Assembly (NCBI GenBank): GCA_947000775.1
Contig: CAMQGK010000565.1
Span: 11,989,001 to 12,053,000 of the forward strand
Length of the DNA: 64,000 bases
Origin: Pterois miles
Taxonomy: Eukaryota; Chordata; Actinopteri; Perciformes; Scorpaenidae
Direction: 5' to 3'
The first letter of the stretch is position 1. Every line of letters begins with the position of its first letter. Below, one piece after another: positions 24,198-38,075 of this stretch. The translations under genes were made by a program, and so were the position numbers. The notes under the pieces are model-generated. The model had not been told where the DNA came from, did no database searches, and saw nothing but the letters and a program-made list of their open reading frames with translations.

Positions 24198-25130
24198 CCA
24201 TCTTTTTTTTCTTCTTCTTCTTCCATAATTTTGTTTTGTAAAAACAGGAGCTCGTGTTTCGTGTCCTGAGAGCCACCAGCGCTCCCCAACTTTCATGTGC
24301 CCGTCCTGCTCCGACCCTCCTCTACTTAAAGACCTTTGTTTGGGGCCGAGGGCCGGTTCTGGCAGGCGGGCAGGTGCTGATAGCGACAAAGTCCATAACG
24401 CAGAGGGAGCCGTGTGCCAAGAGGCTAATGGCAGCCTGAAATAAAAAAAATCCAGAGGAACAGAGTGCGTTTGAGCCTGTTGTTCTTCAGACGGATGAGC
24501 TCATGTTGGAGGACGGTTTCGTCTCTGGACAGCAGTCACAGGTTAAAGACGACATATAAACTGCCCCGCAGCACATAGCCATTTAAACTCCACCTTTAAC
24601 AGCTGTATCATTGACGTGATCAACACATAAATGCCTCTATAATAATACATAATCATGTATTAGTTGATTTGTATTTTCTATTAATATAAATCTGCAAAAG
24701 GTTTTCAAATAGATGTAGTCCAGTAAAAAAAGTACAATAGTTGATCTAGTGGAGTAGAAGTATAAAGTAGCAGAAAATGTGAGTACTCAACTAATACGTG
24801 TAAGTCTAGCTGTACTTCAGTACAGTATTTGCGTATTTAGGTGCTTTTATCTCCTTTCATATTTTGGGGCTTCATTTTCAGAAAGTGTTGTTTTCCTTCT
24901 GCTGCTGGTTTATTTGCTGTTAACAGCAGTTTGCGTCTCCACTTGTGGATGTCGGGATGTAGAATTCATCACGGTGCTGAAACCTGATCGCCGTTCGTTC
25001 CTGGGGGCCTCCCTCGTCCTCAGCGCTCAGCGTTTATAGCTGTGAGGGCGAGGCTACACGGCTCTTTACTGCAGCCAACAGCATTCCTCTGCTTTCGTCA
25101 CAGCCACGCTCAACGCTGCTGCAGCACAAC

Positions 25131-26172
<1,042 letters not shown>

Positions 26173-26569
26173 TCCAGGCTGCTGGAGGAAACACAAGAAG
26201 AAGGAGGCAGGAAGCTGGAGGATGTCAGGAGCTGGATCAGACTCGGGTTCAGTTTCCATGACTGAGGGAATTCTTCAGCGGTGTAAAAGATTATAAACAG
26301 CTCTGCTGACTCGTATGTTCAGAGAGGAACACGTCGGTCTGCAGACGATCGCGTTTTACTCATTAGAGCCTTAAATTAACCCTGCTGACCCGTCAGTGGG
26401 ACCAGCATTATCAGTGATGAAGAGTACATCTACTCCAGTACTATACTTCAGTATAAGTGAAGTACATATATTGTATATTTTTTCATTTTATGCAACTTTA
26501 TACTTCTACTTATGACAGCATATTAGGGCCACTGTAGGTAAAAAAAAAAAATAATCGAAAAATAAAATA

Positions 26570-26830
26570 AAATAATGAAGCCAGGGTAAGGGGGTAATAT
26601 TCAGAGAATTTGTGAGAAAAAGATCCCAAATTTATGAAAAAAAAAACACAAGAAAATGAGATTACAGTTGTAAATATCCAAGAAAAAAACAATACAAGAA
26701 AAAAAATATCAAAATTTCCAAGAAAAAGTTGTAAATATTCATATATGAGGAAGAGAGCAGTAATTATTTTACTTTAAAGGTTCAAAAGATATAAAATATG
26801 GATATTTTTTACTTCTAAACCCCAAAAAAT
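26570..26830. repeat. AT-rich dispersed repeat, copy 1 (partner 27960-28240)
   Basis: Shares TCCAAGAAAAA motifs and a GAGAGCAGT...TACTTTA..GGTNCAAAAGATATAAAAT end with 28175-28225. Confidence 0.5.
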
Positions 26831-27959
26831 CAATAAAAGTACTTTGGTTTATGTCAGATAATAATTTAATTCACATAAGGTAAAACAAACTGGACCAACT
26901 AAAAGCAAAACAGGATGTAAGAACTGACTGAATCTAAATCTTCTCCATTTAAGCAACAGTACATATTTTCAAAATAAAAGCAAACACTGAGGGGCACTTT
27001 GACACTAGCTTTGGTTGGAAATGACGGGTGAGTGGTGGTGGTGTGGTGACGTGGTGACATGGTGACGTGTCGAACAGGAAACCAGAGTGGGAGCTTGGGA
27101 GGTGTGATGAGTCCTGATTGCAGCTATTCAGAGGCAGTTAGACAGTTTGCTGTCGGCAGAGGAAACGCTGCTCACAGATGATGTTTCTACATTTTATCAC
27201 AAATTAAAAAGAAAAAAATCAGAGAAACATGATGAAGACAGACGTGTTCTCAGCCATAACAGATAAGGAGACTCTCTCCAGTTTTTATCATTTCCTTTTA
27301 TTAATAAGACAGGTTTAAAACCTCCACCATGTTTTACAGCATTTGGAGTCAGTTGAACAATCCACATAATAAATCTATAAGTATTTTCCATGTACTCTGA
27401 CACAATCTGATACTGCACATACATATTTATACACAACCCACCTACACTGATCCCTGCTGTTGACCTGTTTAACTCTTATAATGCATACTGGTAACCTGAA
27501 TGTGACATTTAGATATTGCATATATTTTTAGATTTGCACCTTATTATTATTTTACACTTTATATTTGCACTCACACACTTTGTGCTGTAACTGCTGCACA
27601 GCAATTTCCCCTCTCGATAAATAATAATAAGATAATAATTTGACAACTGCATGAATCTTCACATGTTAACCCTTTATAATGCACACGCTAACGCTATAAC
27701 GCTAACAGCAGCATGCTCACAGACAAATACAGCAGCATGTTACTCTAAAAACTTCAACATAACCAAGAAAATATAGTTATTTATGCAGCAGCTCCCTGAC
27801 ATGTATTATTATCCATATAGAGAAACATTAAAAAGTATCCTCCTTTCTGACATCCACATGTCAAACAAGATATTTATCATGTGAAATGTGTGAAAACATG
27901 TAAATATCTTAAAAATAACATGTGAAATGTCCAAAAAAACAAAACAAAACAAACAAAAA

Positions 27960-28240
27960 ACAAATGCGATAAATGAGATTAAAAAATTACAGGAAAACCC
28001 TCCGATATTCTCTGAGATTAAAGTCATAAATCTCTGAAAAAACCCTCACAAATTTATGAGTAAAAACTTTGATGTTCTCCAAGATTAAATTTGTAAAATT
28101 CCAAGAAAACACTTACAAATTTACAAGAGGAAAAATATAAAAAATTCTGAGTTAGGTCACAAATCTCCAAGAAAAAAAGAGAGCAGTGATCGCTGTACTT
28201 TATAGGTACAAAAGATATAAAATATCATGTGACATGTGAA
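27960..28240. repeat. AT-rich dispersed repeat, copy 2
   Basis: Diverged partner of 26570-26830. The shared end is AGAGAGCAGTGATCGCTGTA then GGTACAAAAGATATAAAAT. Confidence 0.5.
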
Positions 28241-29657
28241 AACATGTAAAATCCTTTAAAAAATGAAATATCTTTGGACAGGCAGCCAGAAAGTTGCACT
28301 TTTAGTACACAACCACATAATCGGACTATATGTGCCACGTGATGGAGAGGCTGCAGGGTCACATGTAGACTGGACAGCCGGACCCTGGACAGGGTTCCAT
28401 GTAGGCTGAGAATAATCTTTTACTGGGTCTGGTAGGATTGATCAGAACGGTGCTATCGAGACAACACTTCCTGATCTGAGTGATTTAATGCAGATTTCTG
28501 CTCCACATTCACAGCCTCCGTCCTCAAACGTCCCTGAGTTTGGAGGACACAAAGTTGTCTCTGACTTCAGGAATGTTTGGTCCAACCGTCGACGCTCAGC
28601 TCATCAAATGGTGACGGAGGAGGAGGAGGAGGAGGAGGAGGCGTTGATGTTCAACAGATACTTCACCATTTGTACAGAAGAAGAATGTAACAAAGTGTGT
28701 GAGGACCACCAGAGGACGGGACACCTCTGAGCCATCGTTGGGACCTGAACCCCAGAATCAGAGTCTGTGTTTGGGTTGTTCTCAGCTGCTGGTCCTGTCA
28801 GACCTCCACCCTCAGCTGGACGTCTGAGAGGACGTAGGAATCAAACACTGAGCCGCTGTGATCTTAGCTGAGGTCTGCTGATCTCCTGCAGGGCCGAGCA
28901 GGAGGGGGGACCAGACCAGACCGGACCACACCAGACCAGGCACCAGTCACAACATCCTCTCCTCCTAAATATTACCTTTAACTATAACTTATTTTCCAGA
29001 TTAATAATAATCATAATAATCTTTATTTAATTCACCTTCTGCTTGACAGGTTGGTCAAAACACATCCTGATAGACTAGAATACATAAAATACACAGACAC
29101 TGATAACAGACAGTGTGAATGGTGTTAATGGGTTTACAGGTACCTGTACATACATGACAGGTGACCTCTTCATTTGACCCCTCCTGAGATTTTTAGGAGC
29201 AGTGAGCTGCTGAAAGCAAAAATTAAATTTGGGCTGAAGTTGAGTCTCAGTTAGTCGTCTCAGCAGCAGAGAGGAGAATTTAGTTGGTTAAAAAATAATA
29301 ATATCAGGTCTGAAAACTGGTCGATCCCCAGAACAGACCATCAGGATGACAGAACCACAGACAGTGATGTATAATGTGTAACGTAAAATGTATAATGGGA
29401 GGATGTGAAGCAGCTTCAGGTGTCACCAAACAGACAGAACCTGAGTCACATGACCTCCTCTCCGCCACGCACCGTACAAACTGTTCATCACACATCACGT
29501 CAAACATGTTACGAGAGAAAAAACGGCAAGAAACCGAACCAGCAGCTGAACGGAGAACGAGGATGATGATGTTTTAACGTGTGAAGAGCAGCAGCAGCCT
29601 GTTGACTCAGACTGAGGAGACTCGTCAGGTTAAAGGGTGACGGACCACACAGAGAGG

Positions 29658-29659
<2 letters not shown>
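28241..29659. other. No gene seen
   Basis: Unique sequence with a (GGA)8 run at 28617-28642 that inflates an 80-codon frame. No recognisable protein. Confidence 0.5.

Positions 29660-29719
<60 letters not shown>
29660..29719. repeat. (CA)n microsatellite
   Basis: About 60 bp. A second (CA)n run is at 29839-29877. Confidence 0.95.
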
Positions 29720-29720
<1 letters not shown>

Positions 29721-29840
29721 GTAATGTGAGTCTCATTAGCCTGTGAAGGATTAGATCTGCTCATCACGACATTAACTGCTGTGTAACAGACAACCAGCAG
29801 TGTGTGTTTACTGCTACCTGAGTGTTAAACACAACTACAC

Positions 29841-29879
<39 letters not shown>

Positions 29880-29886
29880 TTTATTG

Positions 29887-30000
29887 TAGGGCTGTCAATT
29901 GATTCAAAAATTTAATCGCAAAGTAATCACATTTTCTATCACTTCAAAATGAACCTTACAGGGAGATTTATCAAGTATTTAATCCTCTTATCAACATGGG
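29887..30000 (+). mobile_element. Interspersed repeat, copy 3 fragment
   Basis: GGGCTGTCAATTGATTC then CAGGGAGATTTATCAAGTAT and AATCCTCTTATCAACATG. This matches the 3'-most part of the repeat at 3170-3690. Confidence 0.6.
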
Positions 30001-30179
30001 AGTTGTGATTACCCACAGACCCCAAACGCCTCACGTGTGAAGACTGTGTTTCTGCCGTTGCTGGAAACAGTGATGTTTCTAACCTCCCCCTCCGCTGAGC
30101 ATCATCATTCATCATTGTTTAATTTCTGCCACATAACACTGCGGCATCCATTTACCCTCCATCCCTCACTGGACCACAC

Positions 30180-30480
30180 TGCGCTATATTTGTCTCTTTA
30201 ATGAGGAAGGGGGCATTCCAGAGACTTTCTGGGTAATCACAGCGTCTGGCACTAAGAGGCATCCGGAGGGTGGGGGTCTCACCGGGCCTCAGCGCCAAAC
30301 TGGGATTTACTTTCCTCCCATTTCAGAGGGCAACGACATCCTTCAAACGGGCCGAGCTCGTTTGGCCCGATGAAGTTTACGGTGAGAATAAAAAGCGTGA
30401 GCGGCGCTGTGACGGGGTTATGGTCCCCGTAACAAGGCAGACTCTGGTGTCGGGTACCGGCTGTGAAACGGGGCACCGCT
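30180..30480. promoter_or_regulatory. GC-rich unique stretch, candidate conserved non-coding element
   Basis: Non-repetitive and GC-rich in an AT-rich surround, with a TEAD-type GGCATTCC motif near 30210. It lies about 18 kb upstream of myod1, and CAGCTG E-boxes follow near 30,620 and 30,663. No coding exon is evident. Regulatory role is inferred only. Confidence 0.25.
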
Positions 30481-30689
30481 GCAGGCTCGGGTGTCCCGGC
30501 TCTGATCAGTAATTGTATTTACCTTGTCTCTGTCTTCCCTCCATTAAGGGCGGTAATGAGGCGAGTTGTGAGCTGAGCAGTTCTCCGCTGATGACGGTCC
30601 GGAGGATTCTTAATAGACAGCTGTTGGTGTGGCGTAAAGACAAGTCCTGCTGATCTGTTTGACAGCTGTGACCTGCTGCAAGCCGGGCC

Positions 30690-30960
30690 AACGCTGAGCC
30701 AGTGCCAGCCCAACAACAGCCCAACGCTGGGCCAACACCAGCCCAACGCTGGGCCAACACCAGCCCAGCACCGGCCCAACGCCCGGGCCAACACTTGGTC
30801 AACGCCAGCCCAATCCTGAGCCAACGCCGGCCCATCGTGGGGCCAACGTCAGCCCATCGTGGGGCCAACACTGGCCAACACCAGGCCGGCGCCGAGCCAA
30901 CGCCGGCCCAACGCCGGCCCAACACTGGGCCGATGCCGGGCTGACCCCAAGGGCAAAGCC
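30690..30960. repeat. GCCCAACGCTGGGCCAACAC minisatellite
   Basis: About 270 bp of GC-rich tandem units mixing GCCCAACGC and GGCCAACAC blocks. Confidence 0.9.
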
Positions 30961-31236
30961 AGCCCAACCTTAAGGCCACAGGCCCTTCAGTAATTCATTC
31001 ATGGCAAATAAGATATTTTACTGAGTATTTCAGTCATGAAAAAGTTAGTGTAAGACACCAACACCCACGTCATGCACGTCAATGAATGTCAGTAAAGAAA
31101 AAGTCATTTCTGGGTTATAATGGTGACCTTTAACCAGGGTTGGGTTTCCATTGCTGGTCCCTTTGAAATCCAGTTTCTGCCCTGATCCATCTGACGTATT
31201 AGTAAACTGCAGTAACGTAGGACACATTTAGGACAG

Positions 31237-31605
31237 GCGCTGCACGGTGGTACAGTGGCTAGCGCTGTCGCCTCACAGCAAGAGGGTCGCAGGTTCGAAT
31301 CCGGGCTTGGCACTCTTCTGTGTGGAGTTTGCATGTTCTCCCCGTGTAAGCGTGGGTTTTCTCCGGGTACTCCGGCTTCCTCCCACCGTCCAAAGACATG
31401 CTGTTTAGGTTAATTGATGACTCTAAATGTCCTGTAGGTGTGAATGTGAGCGTGAATGGTTGTCTGTCTATATGTTGTCTGTCTCTATGTGCCCTGCGAT
31501 GGACTGGAGACCTGTCCAGGGTGAACCCGCCTTCGCCCAATGCCAGCTGGGATCGGCTCCAACCGCGACCCCTAACGGGATAAGCGGTTGACGATGGATG
31601 GATGG
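31237..31605 (+). mobile_element. tRNA-derived SINE, family 2, with 13-bp target-site duplication
   Basis: Head GCACGGTGGTACAGTGGCTA, B box GGTTCGAATCC, then GGAGTTTGCATGTTCTCCCC and CGGCTTCCTCCCACCGTCC, ending (GGAT)n. Perfect direct repeats ACATTTAGGACAG lie at 31224-31236 and 31606-31618. A reverse fragment is at 43757-43940. Confidence 0.92.
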
Positions 31606-32744
31606 ACATTTAGGACAGCAGGTCATTGTGAGAAAATGTCACCATCACCACATAAAATACAGTTTTATTCAAGTGTGTACGAAGTCAAAGGGAAGATGTG
31701 AGTTCGAGTCATAAAATTCACTATCATAATGTTTCGGTGATGCTCCTAATCATGCTGCAAACTGCATGAAACAGAAGGAAAAACCCGGGTCAATCGGACC
31801 CGATGAAACACTATTCACAGCATTCAGATGAGATTTTAAAATCACAAAAAAACATGTCAGTTAGTTTATTTCTGTGTTACTATGATACAAAACAGCACAA
31901 GACCAGCTGTTAGAGAATCCAACCAGCAGTAAAATGATTAAAAGTCTTCAGCTGTCCAACTCAAAAAAGTCTAACTTGATATTGAACTGACAATAAACCT
32001 GTTCAGGAGGATGTGAGTACACACGATGAACTCATTCATAAAATGTAGTGACTATCAGATCCCGAGCAGCGTCTTTGTTTCAGGCGTCAGACCATGTTTT
32101 CGTTCTGTTTAGTGCACCAGCTGTTCTGTCTGAAGCGTGGGACGTATTTATAAGCCGGGTCATGTGATGAGAGACAGGAATTCAAAACGAGAGGCGGCGG
32201 TCCTGAACGGCTGCTGCAGCCCTCAGAGCCAAACAGGATTTCTACACTGAAATTAGCCTGACGATCAGACTGAAGCAACATGTCCTCCTTCGCTTCATTG
32301 TTCGGTCTGCTGTCAGGCTGTGCAGGGAGGGTTATCACGCTGTATGCACATGAATGGTGGCGGTTACAGGTGACCAAGGAATATGTTCATTGTGTCCATC
32401 TCTTTGACACTTGCGACAGTGTCCATTCTGGCTTTAACATAAATGAACATAAATTATTTTTAGTCCCACCTTCTACTTTCTGATTGTCTCGGTAGTTTTT
32501 CCGTCCGGGCAAACGGTCGGTCGGTCCAGCTTCACAGCGCTGTCGATGCCTGTAGACTCTTACTGTCAGGGTGATGGAGAGGGAAGCTGCTGCAGACCAG
32601 GGGGACGAAGTTAAACCACCGAAAAGACAAGTGACTGAAGGGCAGAGAGGAAACAAACTCACCCTAAACCCTACCCTCACTAAGATATTTAAATATTTTG
32701 TAGTTACTTTGTGTCTCGTTGTCATCGTTACACATCACTCTGGG

Positions 32745-33480
32745 GTTTTGCGTGTCCTTGTAGCTGTTTTGAGTCTCTTCGTAGTAGTTTTGGATCTCCT
32801 TGTAGTTGTTTTGAGTATCTTTGTAGTAGTTTTGCGTCTCCTTGTAGTTGTTTTGAATCTCCTTGTAGTTGTTTTGAGTATCTTTGTAGTAGTTTTGCGT
32901 CTCCTTGTAGTTGTTTTGAATCTCCTTGTAGTTGTTTTGAGTCACTTTGTAGTAGTTTTGAATCTCCTTGTAGTTGTTTTGAGTCTCTTTGTAGTAGTTT
33001 TGAATCGCCTTGTGGTTGTTTTGAATCCCCTTGTAGTTGTTTTGAGAATCTTTGTAGTAGTTTTGCGTCTCCTTGTAGTTGTTTTGAATCTCCTTGTAGT
33101 AGTTTTGCGTCTCCTTGTAGCTGTTTTGAGTCTCTTCGTAGTAGTTTTGCGTCTCCTTGTAGTTGTTTTGAATCTCCTTGTAGTTGTTTTGAATCTCCTT
33201 GTAGTAGTTTTGCGTCTCCTTGTAGCTGTTTTGAGTCTCTTCGTAGTAGTTTTGCGTCTCCTTGTAGTTGTTTTGAATCTCCTTGTAGTTGTTTTGAGTC
33301 TCTTTGTAGTAGTTTTGAATCTCCTTGTAGTTGTTTTGAGTCACTTTGTAGTGTTTGTGTATCTTGTTGTAGTGGTTTTTTGTCACATCACTCAGGGTTT
33401 TATGTTTCTTTCTAGTGTTTTTTTGTCTCTTTGTAGTCACTTTGTGTCTCTTTGTGGTCATTTTGAGTCTCTTTTTGGCT
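32745..33480. repeat. 21-bp minisatellite (TTGTAGTTGTTTTGAATCTCC)
   Basis: About 35 degenerate copies alternating GAATCTCC, GAGTCTCT and GCGTCTCC. The unit is a multiple of three, so open frames of over 260 codons exist on both strands, with heptad-like repeats of no clear function. Confidence 0.93.
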
Positions 33481-34716
33481 GTTTTGCTTCTTTCCAGAGT
33501 CGTTGAGTGTCGTCATGGACTCTTTGCATCCCTTTGTACCTGGAGAAGAGTAACCACAAAAATCACAAGCGACTGAAGGGGAGATGGGAAACACCAAATA
33601 AACCCTCACTGAGCTATTTAGATTAGTTTATGTGGGGGGTGAACTAAAACACCACTGACTAGAGGATGGACTAACAAACAGACCTACTCTACTCTAACAG
33701 AGTAGAAGAGCAAACTGAAAACGGTGAGCAGGTTGTCGTGGTAACCTCTACACAGCTGGAGGCAGCAGCAGCGCTACTCAGAGTCAGCACCTGAACGCTG
33801 GAGACCAGGGCTAGGTATAGACTCACCTGATCCTCAGCTCCCACCGCTGCTCCTCCTCAGAGATCATCAACCCAACCAGACCAATGAGTCCGAAGTGACC
33901 CCCACTGAGACGGGAATCCAAGGAAGTAAACATGCCACCATTACTGCAGAGACAACCTCCGTAATATGTACAGTACGTCTCTGAATGCAAGCTCACGAGT
34001 ACATGAGTCAACTAGTAAATAAAAATTCTGTTACTTTAGAAGACTTTTTACCAGTTTTGGTGTGTTGGTGGTGTGAAATTAATTATTTTAATGATAAATA
34101 AAAATTTTTTAAAGGGGAGAATTTTTATTTTTTACCAAGCTGTTGGTGTACGATTTATTAATTTTAATAATAGAAAGATTTAGGTTCAGTGCTGGGTATG
34201 ATTTATTAATCTTAATAATTAAAAAATTCTGTTAATTTTGAAGATCTTTTACCAGGTTGCTGATGTATGATTTATTTTAATAATAAATAATAATTTCATT
34301 TGTATAAATAAAGTATTAAATTGTATTTATTTGTTAGATATTGTTTTATAAAGTTAAGACAGCAATGTTAAAGTCAAGCCTGACGTTGCCTTACACATGA
34401 AAGAAAAGTGACCTCCGACACACTTAAACACTAGTATCGGCTCAGTGCTGTGCATGGGCCGATACCCAGAACCCAGGAACCCCTGTCGGTATCAGGACTT
34501 CAGAAGTGGATCGGTGCATCTCTGCCGGTCAGACTGGTGTCAGACTCTCCAAACATAACTGTCTGCAGAGCAGTAAATCTGCTCCCTTGCTGTGTGGAAA
34601 GTAATCTGCCACCAGCGCAGGACAAAGCCGTGGTTGTAGTGTTGGTGGTTTACAGCAGGCAGCAGGTGTGAAGGCCGACACCTCCGCTGCCGGTCGCCAC
34701 ACTTCAGCTTCATTAA

Positions 34717-34717
<1 letters not shown>
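33481..34717. other. No gene seen
   Basis: AT-rich. 34030-34330 has three diverged TTTATTAATTTTAATAATA blocks. Confidence 0.5.

Positions 34718-34757
<40 letters not shown>
34718..34757. repeat. (TG)n microsatellite
   Basis: About 40 bp. Confidence 0.93.
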
Positions 34758-34758
<1 letters not shown>

Positions 34759-34825
34759 GGATCTGAATTTGCCTCTTCGCTGCTCTGTACCAAACTTCAA
34801 CAAACGCAAACAAATATACCAATAA

Positions 34826-35660
34826 CAATGTACTAGTAGTATACTAATAAGTGTACTGCTGTAATACTAAATAAGCTCATTGGGACTAAATAGGCCCACG
34901 CTTTAGTTTATAAAAGTAGACTTTAAATGTACTTTAAGTCTAAGCATAGTAAACTTTGAGTATACAACTAGTTTATATTTAAGTATTACTTTGTACTGCA
35001 ACTATACTATAAGTATACAGATAGTTTACTAGTTTTATAGTTAAAACTTTCATTCATCTAGACAGGCTACGGATAGACAAAACGTTTGTACCGGACAGTC
35101 TAGATGAACGAAAGTTTTAACTATACATATGTAGGATAAATGAACCTTTTTTCAATAATAGTTTTCATACTTGTAAGTGTACTAAGTACTTCTTAGGACT
35201 AAATAGGCTCATTTTCTAGTTAGTAAACTACTAGTTTAAAAGGTTTTATACTGCAAGTATACTTGCATATACTGGATAGTTTATGAAAGTGCCCTTTAAA
35301 GTATGTTCAATAAACTACTAGCTAAATCGTTTTTATACAAGTATACTAACTTATACTTCTTAAGTATTTCTTGATCAAAAGATTAAGTACAAGTATAAGT
35401 CAAGTATACTGTAGTATACTAGTTTTACACTGGTAGCCCTCTTTTTAGTTGATGAAAGTCAAATTAAAATATACTTTAAGTGTGAGAATAGTAAACGTTG
35501 CACTGCAACTACACCACTATACTAGTTTTATACTTTTAAGCGTAATACTTCAATACTTCCTGGGAAATAAATAGGCCCAGTTTTAGTTTACAAAAGTACA
35601 CTTTAAGTATAAGTATTTTATTTATAGTTTACTATTTGTAAACTGGTAGCCCACTGTAGT
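34826..35660. mobile_element. AT-rich AGTATACTT element, copy 1, with hairpin insertion
   Basis: Matches 38938-39470 over GGGACTAAATAGGCCCAC, AGTAAACTTTGAGTA and CTATAAGTATACAGATAGTT. Relative to that copy it carries about 130 extra bp around a 28-bp inverted repeat (35036-35063 and 35098-35125). Confidence 0.65.
35036..35125. repeat. 28-bp inverted repeat, 34-bp loop
   Basis: Arms of AACTTTCATTCATCTAGAC type and their complement, one mismatch. The loop contains GACAAAACGTTTGTACC. Confidence 0.85.
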
Positions 35661-36599
35661 TTATCCACAAAATTAAAGTGCTTCATAGTCTTTTAATATT
35701 TGGATGATTATCAGGTTGATTTCACTGTTTTGTTTTGACATTGGACCTTTAATTTTTATTTCCTCTGCTTGACTGTGATGGTAGTTTTTACTGTACGTCA
35801 TGTCACCTGTAATAACTGAAGGTATCTGGATCCTACAGGGTGAAGTTGTGTCCGTACACAGAGTCCAGCTGGACGTCAACAACAACACCAACAGTGTCTG
35901 AGTGGAGGTCTGAGCGTGTGCTGACAGCTGCAACGTCCAACAGTAGCATTGGGGGGCTGTAACAGACCCCCACAGGGTCCTGAATCAAAGTGTCCTGTCG
36001 TCTGAGGCTCGGCTGTAGCACCACGTACAGACAGGAGACCTTATAAATACCCGATCAGCCTGGATTTACTCAGATCATTTACATTATTACAATGTTTAAC
36101 ACGGTCTGGATCCCATAGAACTAAACTGAGATGAGACCAGAGTCCAGTTTATCAGATGATGTAGATCCTGTGGTCCAGGCCGTCAACGATCAGCTGATCT
36201 TCAGTCGTGGTTTCTGCTGGTCCAGAGTCAACCCCCCCTGGTTCTTCCTCCTCTCCTGTTGCAGGATGAGTGACGGGAGGGGCTGGCTGCTCCCCGGGAG
36301 GGGGGGCAGCTGGTCCAGGAGGGAAGAAAGACCGGAGGACCCCCAGGGTCAACAGGACCCAGCACCCTTGACCCAACCCCCCCAGACCCCCTCAGACCCT
36401 CAGACAGCCCAGTAATCACCTGGGCTGGACCTCTCTGTAACAGATTACATGCTCGCTGCAGGAGGTCGGTGGGTGTTGATAAGGTGGGTGGACTACGAGG
36501 CGGACTGCTAGGTTACTGAGCAGGAAGTGGGTCAACTACCCTATATGTCCCAATGACTCTTTGGATGATAGGCGGGAAATTGTAGACCACCAGAAAAAG
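35661..36599. other. No gene seen
   Basis: GC content rises at 36130-36420, where overlapping frames are open on both strands (Pro/Gly-rich). None resembles a known protein and none has paired splice sites. Confidence 0.45.
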
Positions 36600-37450
36600 A
36601 GGTGGGTATACCCACATCTACCCACCTATACCCACATATATTCACCTAGACCCACCTGTACCCACATATATTCACCTAGACCCTCATATATTCACCTAGA
36701 CCCACCTGTACCCACATATATTCACCTAGACCCTCATATAGTCACCTAGACCCACCTGTACCCACATATATTCACCTAGACCCTCATATAGTCACCTAGA
36801 CCCACCTGTACCCACATATATTCACCTAGACCCTCATATATTCACCTAGACCCACCTGTACCCACATATATTCACCTAGACCCTCATATAGTCAACTAGA
36901 CCCACCTGTACCCACATATATTCACCTAGACCCTCATATATTCACCTAGACCCACCTGTACCCACATATATTCACCTAGACCCTCATATATTCACCTAGA
37001 CCCACCTGTACCCACATATATTCACCTAGACCCTCATATATTCACCTAGACCCACCTGTACCCACATATATTCACCTAGACCCTCATATATTCACCTAGA
37101 CCCACATATATTCACCTAGACCCACATATATTCACCTAGACCCACCTATACCCATATATACCCGTCTGTACTCACATATATTCACCTAGACCCACATATA
37201 TTCACCTAGACCCTCATATATTCACCTAGACCCACCTGTACCCACATATATTCACCTAGACCCACATATATTCACCTAGACCCTCACATATATTCACCTA
37301 GACCCCCTCCCCATATATTCCACCCACATATATTCACCTAGACCCACATATATTCACCTAGACCCATATATCCCACATATATTCACCTAGACCCACATAT
37401 ATTCACCTAGACCCACCTATACCCATATATACCCGTCTGTACTCACATAG
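36600..37450. repeat. Minisatellite of CCCACATATATTCACCTAGA units
   Basis: About 850 bp alternating roughly 24-25 bp half-units (CCTCATATATTCACCTAGA and CCCACCTGTA + CCCACATATATTCACCTAGA). Confidence 0.95.
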
Positions 37451-37629
37451 ACAGAGGCCTGACAGAGACCTGACAAAGGCCCAACATAGGTCTGATTGAG
37501 ATCCTCAGAGACTCAAAAGAGGCCCTACAGAGACCCAACACAGGTCCGACATAGGTCTGGTGGAAACCTAACAGAGGCACGACGGAAACCAGACAAAGAC
37601 CTTAAACAGAGGTCCAACAGGGACCTGAC

Positions 37630-38075
37630 TGAGGCCCAACAGAAGCCTGAAAGAGGCCCTACAGAGACCCTACTGAGGCCTGAAAGAGGCCCGATAGAGA
37701 CCCTACTGAGGCATGAAAGAGGCCCGATAGAGACCCAACTGAGGCCTGAAAGAGGCCCGATAGAGACCCTACTGAGGCCTGAAAGAGGCTCGATGGAGAC
37801 CCTACTGAGGCCTGAAAGAGGCCCGATGGAGACCCTACTGAGGCCTGAAAGAGGCTCGATGGAGACCCTACTGAGGCCTGAAAGAGGCCCGATGGAGACC
37901 CTAGTGAGGCCTGAAAGAGGCCCGATGGAGACCCTACTGAGGCCTGAAAGAGGCCCGATGAAGACCCTACTGAGGCCTGAAAGAGGCCCGATGGAGACCC
38001 TACTGAGGCCTGAAAGAGGCCCGATGGAGACCCTACTGAGGCCTGAAAGAGGCCCGATGGAGACCCGGCAGAGAC
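37630..38075. repeat. 36-bp minisatellite (GAGGCCTGAAAGAGGCCCGA...)
   Basis: About 12 copies; diverged units start near 37460. The 12-codon period keeps a 201-codon plus frame and a 187-codon minus frame open. No start context or family resemblance supports coding. Confidence 0.95.

Larger units (their letters stand above)
23061..25133. other. No gene seen; GC-rich patch at 24270-24420
   Basis: Microsatellites at 23557 and 24150, a G-rich run (23958-24005), and a non-repetitive patch with GGGGCCGAGGGCCGGTTCTG near 24340 that could be regulatory. A transposon fragment lies at 24714-24880. Confidence 0.45.

Noticed and set aside
31104..31609. Minus-strand 76- and 116-codon frames
   Set aside because: Antisense reading of a family-2 SINE.
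32571..33506. 311-codon plus frame and 265-codon minus frame with heptad repeats
   Set aside because: Product of a 21-bp minisatellite; the repeat, not selection, keeps the frames open.
36131..36415. 94-codon frame MRPESSLSDDVDPVVQAV as a ferritin first exon
   Set aside because: Vague similarity only; no ferritin N-terminal helix pattern and no phase-0 donor at the right place.
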